From Fimenecus sp051881455 (lineage in GTDB: Bacteria; Bacillota; Clostridia; Oscillospirales; Acutalibacteraceae): a DNA stretch of 14,496 bases. The stretch spans positions 1 through 14,496 of the forward strand of contig JBJEPX010000019.1 in NCBI GenBank assembly GCA_051881455.1, in the 5' to 3' direction. The notes below the pieces were generated by a model. The model was not told the origin of the DNA. It did no database searches and saw only the letters and a list, made by a program, of their open reading frames with translations. A program made the position numbers and the translations under genes. Positions 1-6,258 of the stretch are shown piece after piece. Numbering within the stretch: position 1 is the first letter of the stretch; each line of letters begins with the position of its first letter.

Positions 1-55
1 TCATAATCCGTTAGGATTATTTCATATTGCGTAGCAATATTTCATTAACTGTGCT
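1..55 (+). repeat. Left-edge copy of the hairpin-array 3' end
   Basis: These 55 bases are identical to 292-346. They contain two of the array hairpins, with stems ATAATCC/GGATTAT and ATATTGC/GCAATAT, linked by TTTCAT and ending in TTAACTGTGCT. The copy starts at the first base of the window, so a second hairpin array probably lies just outside. After the shared TGTGCT the two copies diverge completely, which makes that point a candidate element boundary. No S23-like gene follows this copy inside the window. Confidence 0.9.
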
Positions 56-60
56 GCCCA

Positions 61-127
61 ATTCAAGGGTTCAAATCCCTAATCCAAATTGCAAAGATGT
101 CTTTTTCTACTCTCTCCGTTTCCACCA
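61..127 (+). other. tRNA/tmRNA 3'-end-like fragments
   Basis: The stretch contains a T-arm-like GGGTTCAAATCCC (68-80). Separately, near 106-127, it has a segment reading like a T-loop, acceptor strand and CCA end (TTCTACTCTCTCC, then GTTTCCACCA), followed at once by a terminator. The two pieces do not fold into one tRNA: the acceptor is not adjacent to the first T-arm, and the second lacks a matching 5' T-stem. It could be a degraded tRNA-Ser or tmRNA end left by an integration event, or chance similarity. Confidence 0.25.
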
Positions 128-128
128 G

Positions 129-160
129 AAAAAGACCAAGTCATATGACTTGGTCTTTTT
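129..160. terminator. Perfect 32-nt palindromic terminator
   Basis: Sixteen-base arms beginning AAAAAGACCAAG and ending CTTGGTCTTTTT are perfectly complementary, with A-runs and T-runs at the ends, so the hairpin can terminate transcription in both directions. It separates whatever lies to the left from the hairpin array at 162-346. Its position immediately after a CCA-like end resembles the terminator that follows tRNA-Trp at 11694. Confidence 0.85.
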
Positions 161-161
161 C

Positions 162-346
162 AATGAAATTCGTTCCTTACGGAACGAGTGAAATATCTTC
201 GATATGAAATATTTGCTTCGCAAATGTGAAATATGCCTACGGCATATAAAGGAACGAATTTTATTTCATATTTTGTCGTTGACAAAATATTTCATAATCC
301 GTTAGGATTATTTCATATTGCGTAGCAATATTTCATTAACTGTGCT
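162..346 (+). repeat. Array of seven short hairpins upstream of S23-like gene
   Basis: Seven perfect stem-loops lie end to end: CGTTCC/GGAACG (171-186), ATATC/GATAT (193-205), ATTTGC/GCAAAT (211-225), ATATGCC/GGCATAT (231-247), a 10-bp stem around loop GTT (268-290), ATAATCC/GGATTAT (294-311) and ATATTGC/GCAATAT (315-331). Loops are 3-4 bases, often TTC, TAC, GTT or GTA. The first hairpins are joined by GAAAT-type linkers and the last by the complementary ATTTCAT. In addition AATTCGTTCC (167-176) can pair with GGAACGAATT (251-260), enclosing hairpins two to four. This may be a folded RNA, a cruciform-forming DNA site or both. The array ends about 25 bases before the start codon of the four-helix-bundle gene. 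Confidence 0.85.
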
Positions 347-370
347 ATAATGCTCGCAGAGGTGATACAT

Positions 371-730
371 TTGAAAGAAAATAAGCTTGTCAATTTATCA
401 ATGGATTTTTCTGTAAAAGTTATAAAACTTTGTGAAAATGTAAAAGGGCATTATTCGCTTGTCAATCAATTAGAACGCTCTGCAACAAGCATCGGCGCAA
501 ATATTCACGAAGCCAATTATGCCCACGGCAAACCCGATTTTGTTGCTAAACTTCAAATATCACTCAAAGAATGTTATGAAACGGAATATTGGATTGAATT
601 ATTTGTGAAGTCTGCATTGATTAACGAAGATGATGCAAAAGAATTATATAACCAATGCGGTACGATTCGCAGAATTCTAATTGCTTCTATCAACACCGCT
701 AAGGAGAACAAAAATGGACAAGAAGATTAA
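371..730 (+). CDS. Four-helix-bundle protein, S23/IVP family
   Basis: The 119-residue product matches the four-helix-bundle family first known from genes inside 23S rRNA intervening sequences (S23/IVP), whose relatives include the Avd accessory proteins of diversity-generating retroelements. Visible signatures are the QLERSATSIGANIHEA segment in the second predicted helix and the KLQISLKECYETEYWIEL segment in the third. I chose the TTG at 371 because AGAGGTGAT (358-366) sits just before it. The ATG at 350 is in frame but has no binding site. TATAAT (346-351) is a possible -10 box overlapping the end of the hairpin array, with no convincing -35. The protein is small, without signal peptide or membrane segment, and probably binds nucleic acid. 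That role is inferred from basic relatives such as Avd, not shown here. It overlaps the next gene by 17 bp, suggesting translational coupling. Confidence 0.85.
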   Translation: MKENKLVNLSMDFSVKVIKLCENVKGHYSLVNQLERSATSIGANIHEANYAHGKPDFVAKLQISLKECYETEYWIELFVKSALINEDDAKELYNQCGTIRRILIASINTAKENKNGQED

Positions 731-959
731 AAAAGTTATCGGTGCGAATATGGACATTGATTTCAGCAATCCGGATTTTGGAAATTCACAGTGTCCGTGG
801 AATCTTGCAGAAAACACAACCGAACACAAATGCGCAGTGAAAAACACTTCAATCTGTGACTATTTCTGCGGTATTCAATATATGGACAGCGTTCTGTGCA
901 GTTATCCTTACGAAAACATAACTGTTTTATCTCCCGACGATATTGATAGGGAACTTTAA
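714..959 (+). CDS. Small cysteine-containing protein, unknown function
   Basis: This 81-residue protein starts at an ATG preceded by AAGGAG (701-706). An in-frame ATG at 681 inside the upstream gene has no ribosome binding site. Five cysteines (residues 27, 40, 48, 52 and 62) include CxxxC (48-52), which could bind a metal or form a redox pair. There is no signal peptide or membrane segment, and the N-terminus is lysine-rich while the C-terminus is acidic. It overlaps the end of the four-helix-bundle gene by 17 bp, so the two are probably translated together, and a terminator follows about 30 bp after the stop. I do not recognise a named family. Confidence 0.7.
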   Translation: MDKKIKKVIGANMDIDFSNPDFGNSQCPWNLAENTTEHKCAVKNTSICDYFCGIQYMDSVLCSYPYENITVLSPDDIDREL

Positions 960-988
960 TGGTATTACTTAAATATTCACTGCTACCT

Positions 989-1014
989 TCCGCTGATTTT
1001 CGGCGGATTTTTTT
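989..1014 (+). terminator. Intrinsic terminator after the S23-like operon
   Basis: A 7-bp stem, TCCGCTG with CGGCGGA (one G-T pair), encloses an ATTTT loop and is followed by seven T residues. It lies 30 bp after the stop codon of the small cysteine-containing protein. Confidence 0.85.
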
Positions 1015-1117
1015 ATTACTCGCTCACGCAAATCGGTTTCTTTTCGTCAATCGTCACATATGAAAAGCCAATATTATGATATTTTGCACAAAAATTTTGT
1101 TTTAAGAAAAAAATATC

Positions 1118-1146
1118 TTCAATTTGTGGAATTTGTATAGTATAAT
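1118..1146 (+). promoter_or_regulatory. Probable promoter of the transporter-lipoprotein operon
   Basis: A perfect TATAAT (1141-1146) has a weak TTCAAT at 1118-1123 with 17-bp spacing. The 5' leader would be about 55 bases. The -35 match is poor, so an activator may be involved. Confidence 0.5.
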
Positions 1147-1205
1147 ACTGATGATTGACTTGCGGTTTATGCAAGTTAATACTGTTATTTGAGGAGATTA
1201 GAACT

Positions 1206-2894
1206 ATGAACAAAACAGAGCTTGTTCAAAAGGTTAAGGGCGCTCCCGCATATGTGAAAGAGCATTGGAATAAGCCCAACGAGGGAGAATATCTTTCCCT
1301 TAAAGAGGTTGCGGCATACACAGCCGCACAGGCAGGTTCATACATATTTATGACCGCCTCCGGAATTATGGTATTTGCCGCTTCCTATTTCTGCGGCGCC
1401 ATTATGGGGCTTGCAGCCCTCGATTTTTCAATTATCAACCTTATAGGAACGATTGTCGGGTATATCCTTATATTCTTAAATCCTATCGGCGTTCTGATAT
1501 ATGAAAATCACGGTCAGCTTACGCCGAAAATGAGAGTGTTTGCACACTGTGCATACATAGGTCAGATTCTTTTAGGTTTGGCGTGTTATTTCGTTCCGGC
1601 AGCACCCTTTGAATTCATTATGAGAGGATTGCCGCAAATTGTAGGTAACATTCTTTTCCTCGGCGGCCTAACCAATTATATCACATGGTTTATCCGTAAA
1701 AAATTCTGCGCAAAATACGGCAGGCTCAAGCCTTTCATTTTGATATGCGGTATTCCTGCGGCAATTATAATGTCTGTTATACCGTATCTTCCCATTCAAA
1801 ATCTGAGCTACGCAAACAGGCTTATTATACTTCATTTTGCCTTTACGCTGATGAATTATTTCTACAACAGCTTTATAGGCATCAACGGACTTGTTACCTT
1901 TATGACGCCCAATTCCCAGGAAAGGCAGAGGCTTCACTCCATAGTTCCCATCATTACAGGTCTTTTCCCCTCAATTATCGGTATGTTCTTCCCTATCCTT
2001 ATCGGCACAACAGGCGGATACCTCAACATTAAAACATACAAGGTATTTGTTCCGATATTTGCTTTTATTGGCGTGTTTATTACTCTTGCGGCGGCATTCT
2101 GCAAGGAGAGAATAATTGAGCCGCCTATGGAAAAGCGCAAGAAGGTAACTTTCTGGAAAGGTGCAAAGAATGTTCTTAAAAACAAGTATTTCTGGATTAC
2201 CAACATCTCCAATGTTATAGGTCAATGGCAGGGGCTTGTGGGCAACCTGCTTGCATGGTGGTTCATATATTCATTGAGAATGGAATGGTTCATGGGCATT
2301 GCCGCAAACATTGTAGTTGTGGGAATGACGGCGGGCAATCTGCTTTGCCCCGTACTTACAAAGCGTTTTCAGAAAAGAGATATTCTTATTTCTTTCAGAG
2401 CCGTTACACTTCTGACGGTATTCGGAATTGTTCTTGCCGTTAAACTCCAGAACATATACATTTTTATGATTTCAATGTTTTTGAAAAACACCATTGCACC
2501 CATAGTTGACGGCGTTAATGTGGGCTTGGGCGCAGATATTCTCAACTATCACCAATGGAAATACGGAGAGCGTGCCGACGCTATGTCGGGTGTTTTCGGC
2601 TGGTTCTTGAACCCCATCAATATGGCTATCGGTCTTATTATCCCGTGGATGCTTAAAATGGTGGGATTTACCTCCGACTGGGATGTACTGTACGACGCAC
2701 AAATCCTCAACAATGTTTTCAGTATTTATACTTGGGGATCGGTTATCGGTCTTGTACTTGTCACTATTCCGTTTTTCTTCTATGACCTTACAAAAGAGAA
2801 ACACGATATGTGCGTAAGAGAGCTTCAGGAGCGTCTTAAAGCGATTGAGGAATCCGACAGCAGTGATGACGCTGTTGCGGCAAGCGAGGTGTAA
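1206..2894 (+). CDS. GPH-family (MelB-like) MFS transporter
   Basis: The 562-residue product is a polytopic membrane protein of the glycoside-pentoside-hexuronide:cation symporter group within the major facilitator superfamily. The family hallmark near residues 444-459 is present as DILNYHQWKYGERADA, corresponding to the DxxDYxxxKTGxRxEG region, and the C-terminal FFFYDLTKEKH is also typical. About twelve hydrophobic segments are visible between residues 40 and 525. The start at 1206 follows GAGGAGA (1191-1197). An earlier in-frame ATG at 1155 lacks a site. The hallmark keeps K452 and R456, but the second Asp of the consensus is Asn447 and the final Glu-Gly is replaced by Asp-Ala, so cation coupling could differ. 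Substrate cannot be told. The gene is followed two bases later by a lipoprotein gene, so both are probably co-transcribed. Confidence 0.85.
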   Translation: MNKTELVQKVKGAPAYVKEHWNKPNEGEYLSLKEVAAYTAAQAGSYIFMTASGIMVFAASYFCGAIMGLAALDFSIINLIGTIVGYILIFLNPIGVLIYENHGQLTPKMRVFAHCAYIGQILLGLACYFVPAAPFEFIMRGLPQIVGNILFLGGLTNYITWFIRKKFCAKYGRLKPFILICGIPAAIIMSVIPYLPIQNLSYANRLIILHFAFTLMNYFYNSFIGINGLVTFMTPNSQERQRLHSIVPIITGLFPSIIGMFFPILIGTTGGYLNIKTYKVFVPIFAFIGVFITLAAAFCKERIIEPPMEKRKKVTFWKGAKNVLKNKYFWITNISNVIGQWQGLVGNLLAWWFIYSLRMEWFMGIAANIVVVGMTAGNLLCPVLTKRFQKRDILISFRAVTLLTVFGIVLAVKLQNIYIFMISMFLKNTIAPIVDGVNVGLGADILNYHQWKYGERADAMSGVFGWFLNPINMAIGLIIPWMLKMVGFTSDWDVLYDAQILNNVFSIYTWGSVIGLVLVTIPFFFYDLTKEKHDMCVRELQERLKAIEESDSSDDAVAASEV

Positions 2895-2896
2895 TT

Positions 2897-3751
2897 ATGA
2901 AAAAACGGTTAGCTATAATATTTTCTCTCATTCTTTGTATTTCGGTTATATTCTCCGGATGTGCGGAGCAACTGGGAAAGGGAAGCGATAAGCTTTCAAT
3001 AAAGATTGAAAACGGAGAAGCCACGGTAAAAGAATTTCCCAACAGCTCCGCAACAAAAGAGGTTACCGTTCCCGATGAATACGAGGGCGTGCCCGTTACC
3101 AAAATTGCGGATTTTGCTGCGGTAAACATTGAAAGCATCGAGGTTATCAACATCGGTAAAAATGTTAAGGAAATCGGTAACTGGGCGTTTGAAAACAATC
3201 AGAATCTTAAAGCCTTTAATGTTTCAGAGGACAATCCGTATTTCTGCGATGTTGACGGCGTTTTGTTCACAAAGGATATGAAAACCCTGCTTTTCTATCC
3301 CCTTGCAAAAGGCGTACAGGTTAAGGAAGAAACAAACGACAAGGGAGAAAAATCAGAGGTCAAATCCATTGAATATGCAATTCCCGAAGGTGTTGAAACA
3401 ATACGGACAAAGGCTTTTTACAAATGTCAGTATTTAACGGCAATTACTATTCCCGACAGCGTAAAGGTTATTGAAGAAAAAGCATTTTTCCGCTGCGGTT
3501 CCATAAAGGAACTGACACTCCCCTCCTCCCTTGAAGTAATCGGCAAGGACGCATTTTCATACTGCACATCATTAACAGAAATAGTTATTCCCGCTTCGAT
3601 TAAACAGATTGACACATACGCATTTTACAACTGCACAAATCTTTTAAAGGTTGATGTGCAGGCAAAAGAGAGCGATGTGACCTTGGGCGAAAAATGGTAC
3701 CCAACCGATAACGGTAAGTCCATAAGCAAGCTGGAAATCAACTGGGCATAA
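2897..3751 (+). CDS. BspA-like leucine-rich-repeat lipoprotein
   Basis: This 284-residue protein begins with a lipoprotein signal peptide: MKKR, a hydrophobic core, and lipobox IFSG-C with the lipidated cysteine at residue 22. It should therefore be anchored to the outer face of the membrane. Residues 60-255 contain repeats of the LRR_5/BspA type, for example ITIPDSVKVIEEKAF and ELTLPSSLEVIGKDAF, with the xIPxxVxxIxxxAFxxC pattern. Residues 141-158 form a charged lysine/glutamate-rich loop between repeats. BspA-type repeats usually mediate surface or protein binding. The start follows GAGGTG (2886-2891), which overlaps the end of the transporter gene, and the gap between the two genes is two bases, so they form an operon. 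Whether it delivers substrate to the transporter is speculation. Confidence 0.9.
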   Translation: MKKRLAIIFSLILCISVIFSGCAEQLGKGSDKLSIKIENGEATVKEFPNSSATKEVTVPDEYEGVPVTKIADFAAVNIESIEVINIGKNVKEIGNWAFENNQNLKAFNVSEDNPYFCDVDGVLFTKDMKTLLFYPLAKGVQVKEETNDKGEKSEVKSIEYAIPEGVETIRTKAFYKCQYLTAITIPDSVKVIEEKAFFRCGSIKELTLPSSLEVIGKDAFSYCTSLTEIVIPASIKQIDTYAFYNCTNLLKVDVQAKESDVTLGEKWYPTDNGKSISKLEINWA

Positions 3752-3757
3752 AAATAT

Positions 3758-3797
3758 ACAACAAAAAAGACTTGGCGTGCCAAGTCTTTTTTGTTGT
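3758..3797. terminator. Bidirectional terminator between convergent units
   Basis: Nineteen-base perfectly complementary arms (3758-3776 and 3779-3797), with a GACTTGGC/GCCAAGTC centre flanked by A- and T-tracts, lie between the lipoprotein stop (3751) and the stop of the convergent transporter (3800). Confidence 0.95.
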
Positions 3798-3799
3798 GT

Positions 3800-5455
3800 T
3801 TATTTCGCGCACACAAGCTCGTATTTGGCTTCAATCTTTTCCCATTCCTCACGGTGGGCTGACTCGTATTTTTTGAATTCCTCCGCGGCAATTTTCGCGG
3901 TGATATAATCAGACGATTTTGTATCCTTATCGTCATTACATTTTTCAAAAATTTGAACTGCGTCGTGTATTTCCTCAACGGTGCTTATGAGCACATCATC
4001 GGAAACCTCGCCGTGAATGAAATCGTCAAACAGAGCGCGTATTTTCAGCGCCTTTATCATTCCTGCACGCTTTTCCTCGGTAAGGTCATAGAAAAAGTAG
4101 GGTATTATAGAAAGTGCCGTTCCGATAAGTCCGCAGATAAGCATTATTCTTATAATGGGATTTCTGAAATCCGCATTGTAAAGGTCGTCGTAATTATCTG
4201 TTAAACCGTTTGCTCTTAATATTAAAGGAATTGAATATCCCGTGAGCAGAGCTAAACCGCCTCCTATCATTCCTCCTATTTGGTCGATAAAGCCCTCTAT
4301 TCTGTCTCCGGTTTTATACTGCTGATAATCCATTACATCGGCTTTCATAGACGGCATATATATTATTGAAAGTGCGCCGAACATATCCTTTATGAACATT
4401 AAGAGGAAGAACAGTATGTAGTTCTTATAGCAAAAGAGCATTAACGCCAAACACAGAGTTTGAACGCCCAGCGACATAAGACATATTCTCTTTTTGCCCA
4501 ATTTATTTGTCAGCGGTGCGCCCAAAAGCATACCCGGTGTTGAGGCTTCGCCTTTCAGTATTACCATGATTGAATAAATGTATTTATTATTCATTCCGTA
4601 ATAGAACACCCATTGGAAAAGATATGAATATCCTTGGCTTAAAAAGCCTATCCAGCCCGAAACATTTATAATCCAGAAGTATTTATTCTTTGCAACTTTC
4701 TTAAAGCCCTCAAAAAATCCCATTTTCTGCACATATCTTTTGGGGACGATTACCCTTTCTTTTGTACCGAAAACGCAAATCATACTTACGGCAAGACCGA
4801 GAATACAGAATACGGGGAAAGCAATACGGTATGTTTTTAAATTATCCATAGGTCCGATAAGAGGAATTACGGGATTGATTACGGTAGGCGCAAAGGAATA
4901 TATAATTGAGCTTACCTCGATTATCCACGAGCGCTCATTTGAATTTGCCGACATAACCTGAACGAGCCCTGCATATGCCGAAAGATAAAAGGGTGAAAAG
5001 AACTGCAAAAGCGTATATACGACAAACACAGACAAAAGCTTTTGATTGTACTCCATTGTTTCATACGGTAAATAAACAAACAGTATTCCCAAAAACGCCG
5101 TAGGCAGACCCAAGGTTAAAACATACGGTCGGAATTTACCCATTTTGCTCCTTGTATTATCAAACATCATGGCTCTTACAGGAGTAAAAAGAAGTATTAT
5201 CAGCGTTGAAAACACATTGATTGTCTGCAAATCAACGGCTTTAAGCCCGATGGAAGCACCCACAATCATACTGCCTGCATTAAGCACAATCATACCTACG
5301 ATTGAAATGATGAAATACACACCTGCCCCGCCAACTGAATACGCGGCAAGCTCACGGTAGGATACATATTTACCCTGCGGCGCAGTTTTCCAATTTGATT
5401 TTACCGTTTGTAAAGCATTTTTTACAAGCGTCGGCAGATTTTTCAGTTTACCCAT
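3800..5455 (-). CDS. GPH-family (MelB-like) MFS transporter, second copy
   Basis: The 551-residue membrane protein is a relative of the transporter at 1206-2894. Both have the N-terminal YxSxxExAAYxxGxAGxY-like segment, a KNKYFWI segment (residues 256-262 here) and FFYDLTxEK near residue 454. Here the family hallmark is closer to consensus: KADVMDYQQYKTGDRIEGF at residues 371-389. The conserved cytoplasmic loop SKMGKFRP (103-110) is also present. The C-terminal 95 residues form a charged, probably helical cytoplasmic tail. It starts at ATG 5455 after AAAGGAAG (read on the minus strand), with its own promoter. It is convergent with the first transporter unit and divergent from the PAP2 gene. 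The substrate, likely a sugar or glycoside, cannot be specified. Confidence 0.9.
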   Translation of the reverse strand: MGKLKNLPTLVKNALQTVKSNWKTAPQGKYVSYRELAAYSVGGAGVYFIISIVGMIVLNAGSMIVGASIGLKAVDLQTINVFSTLIILLFTPVRAMMFDNTRSKMGKFRPYVLTLGLPTAFLGILFVYLPYETMEYNQKLLSVFVVYTLLQFFSPFYLSAYAGLVQVMSANSNERSWIIEVSSIIYSFAPTVINPVIPLIGPMDNLKTYRIAFPVFCILGLAVSMICVFGTKERVIVPKRYVQKMGFFEGFKKVAKNKYFWIINVSGWIGFLSQGYSYLFQWVFYYGMNNKYIYSIMVILKGEASTPGMLLGAPLTNKLGKKRICLMSLGVQTLCLALMLFCYKNYILFFLLMFIKDMFGALSIIYMPSMKADVMDYQQYKTGDRIEGFIDQIGGMIGGGLALLTGYSIPLILRANGLTDNYDDLYNADFRNPIIRIMLICGLIGTALSIIPYFFYDLTEEKRAGMIKALKIRALFDDFIHGEVSDDVLISTVEEIHDAVQIFEKCNDDKDTKSSDYITAKIAAEEFKKYESAHREEWEKIEAKYELVCAK

Positions 5456-5486
5456 TTAACATTCTTCCTTTCCGTTTTCTGCTTTT

Positions 5487-5515
5487 ATATTACAGCATTT
5501 TTTACAGAAAAGCAA
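5487..5515 (-). promoter_or_regulatory. Promoter of the minus-strand transporter
   Basis: Read on the minus strand, TTGCTT (5515-5510), a 17-bp spacer and TAATAT (5492-5487) form a plausible promoter about 30 bp before the start codon at 5455. Confidence 0.6.
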
Positions 5516-5525
5516 ATATTATATA

Positions 5526-5554
5526 TTGAAATACCGCTGAAATTATAGTAAAAT
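5526..5554 (+). promoter_or_regulatory. Promoter of the PAP2 gene
   Basis: TTGAAA (5526-5531), an exact 17-bp spacer and TAAAAT (5549-5554) precede a strong AAGGAGGA site (5573-5580) and the ATG at 5587. The -35 regions of this promoter and the divergent transporter promoter lie only about 10 bp apart. Confidence 0.75.
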
Positions 5555-5586
5555 GAGTGATATAAAAATCATAAGGAGGACGGTAT

Positions 5587-6207
5587 ATGGATTTTTCTGT
5601 TTTTCATGAATTTGATTATGCCATATTCACCTTTTTCGGCAGTATTCAAAGCGTATTTATGAACTATGTTGCAAACTTTTTCACTTTTTTCGGTGACGAA
5701 TTGTTTGTGATGCCCATGGTGGCGGTGGGACTTATTCTTTTGCTCTTTAAAAAAACGCGCAAAACGGGAATGGCTCTGTTTTTTGCCATAATCGTGGGAA
5801 CGCTCATAACAAATGTTGTGGCAAAACCGCTGTTTGCACGCGCACGCCCATATGTTGAGCTCGCCTCCGATGAGGCGTATATGGCGTGGTACACATTTGC
5901 AGGTGCATTTACCGAGGGAGACAAATCTTTCCCCTCAGGCCACACAACAGGCGCTTTTGAGATTGCCATGGCGCTTTTCCTGACGCTTAACAAAAAGTAC
6001 AGTTGGATTTTCCCCGTTATTGCCGTTGGAACAGGTCTTTCAAGGATTTACCTTATGGTTCATTTCCCCACAGATGTTATCGGCGGAGTAATTGTCGGCG
6101 TTATTTCAGGCGTTATCGGATATTTCCTTATGAAAGCGGTTATGAAAGCCATTGAGAAAACAAAGTTCAATAATTTTGACCTAATTAAGAAAATAAAAAA
6201 AGCGTAA
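5587..6207 (+). CDS. PAP2-superfamily membrane phosphatase
   Basis: This 206-residue integral membrane protein carries all three motifs of type 2 phosphatidic acid phosphatases: KPLFARARP (residues 80-88, KxxxxxxRP), PSGH (116-119) and SRIYLMVHFPTD (152-163) with the nucleophilic His159 and Asp163. Members dephosphorylate lipid phosphates such as undecaprenyl pyrophosphate or phosphatidylglycerol phosphate at the outer membrane face. Five or six hydrophobic helices are visible. The gene has its own promoter and a near-perfect ribosome binding site. The next gene encodes a penicillin-binding transpeptidase, which would fit a role in recycling the undecaprenyl carrier, but the exact substrate cannot be read from sequence. 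Confidence 0.9.
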   Translation: MDFSVFHEFDYAIFTFFGSIQSVFMNYVANFFTFFGDELFVMPMVAVGLILLLFKKTRKTGMALFFAIIVGTLITNVVAKPLFARARPYVELASDEAYMAWYTFAGAFTEGDKSFPSGHTTGAFEIAMALFLTLNKKYSWIFPVIAVGTGLSRIYLMVHFPTDVIGGVIVGVISGVIGYFLMKAVMKAIEKTKFNNFDLIKKIKKA

Positions 6208-6224
6208 TCAAGTTTTAACACAAC

Positions 6225-6258
6225 CGCCCGTGTCAATAATAGACACGGGTGATTTTTT
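6225..6258 (+). terminator. Terminator-like hairpin containing the next gene's RBS
   Basis: CGCCCGTGTC (6225-6234) pairs with GACACGGGTG (6242-6251) with one G-T pair and is followed by six T residues, so it has the form of an intrinsic terminator for the PAP2 gene. The 3' arm includes GGTGAT (6248-6253), complementary to the 16S anti-Shine-Dalgarno region, five bases before the ATG at 6259. The same element could thus end transcription and, when read through, hide the ribosome binding site of the transpeptidase gene. Confidence 0.75.

Noticed and set aside
1745..2804. Several open frames inside the first transporter gene
   Set aside because: They are out-of-frame shadows of the 1206-2894 gene with no start signals.
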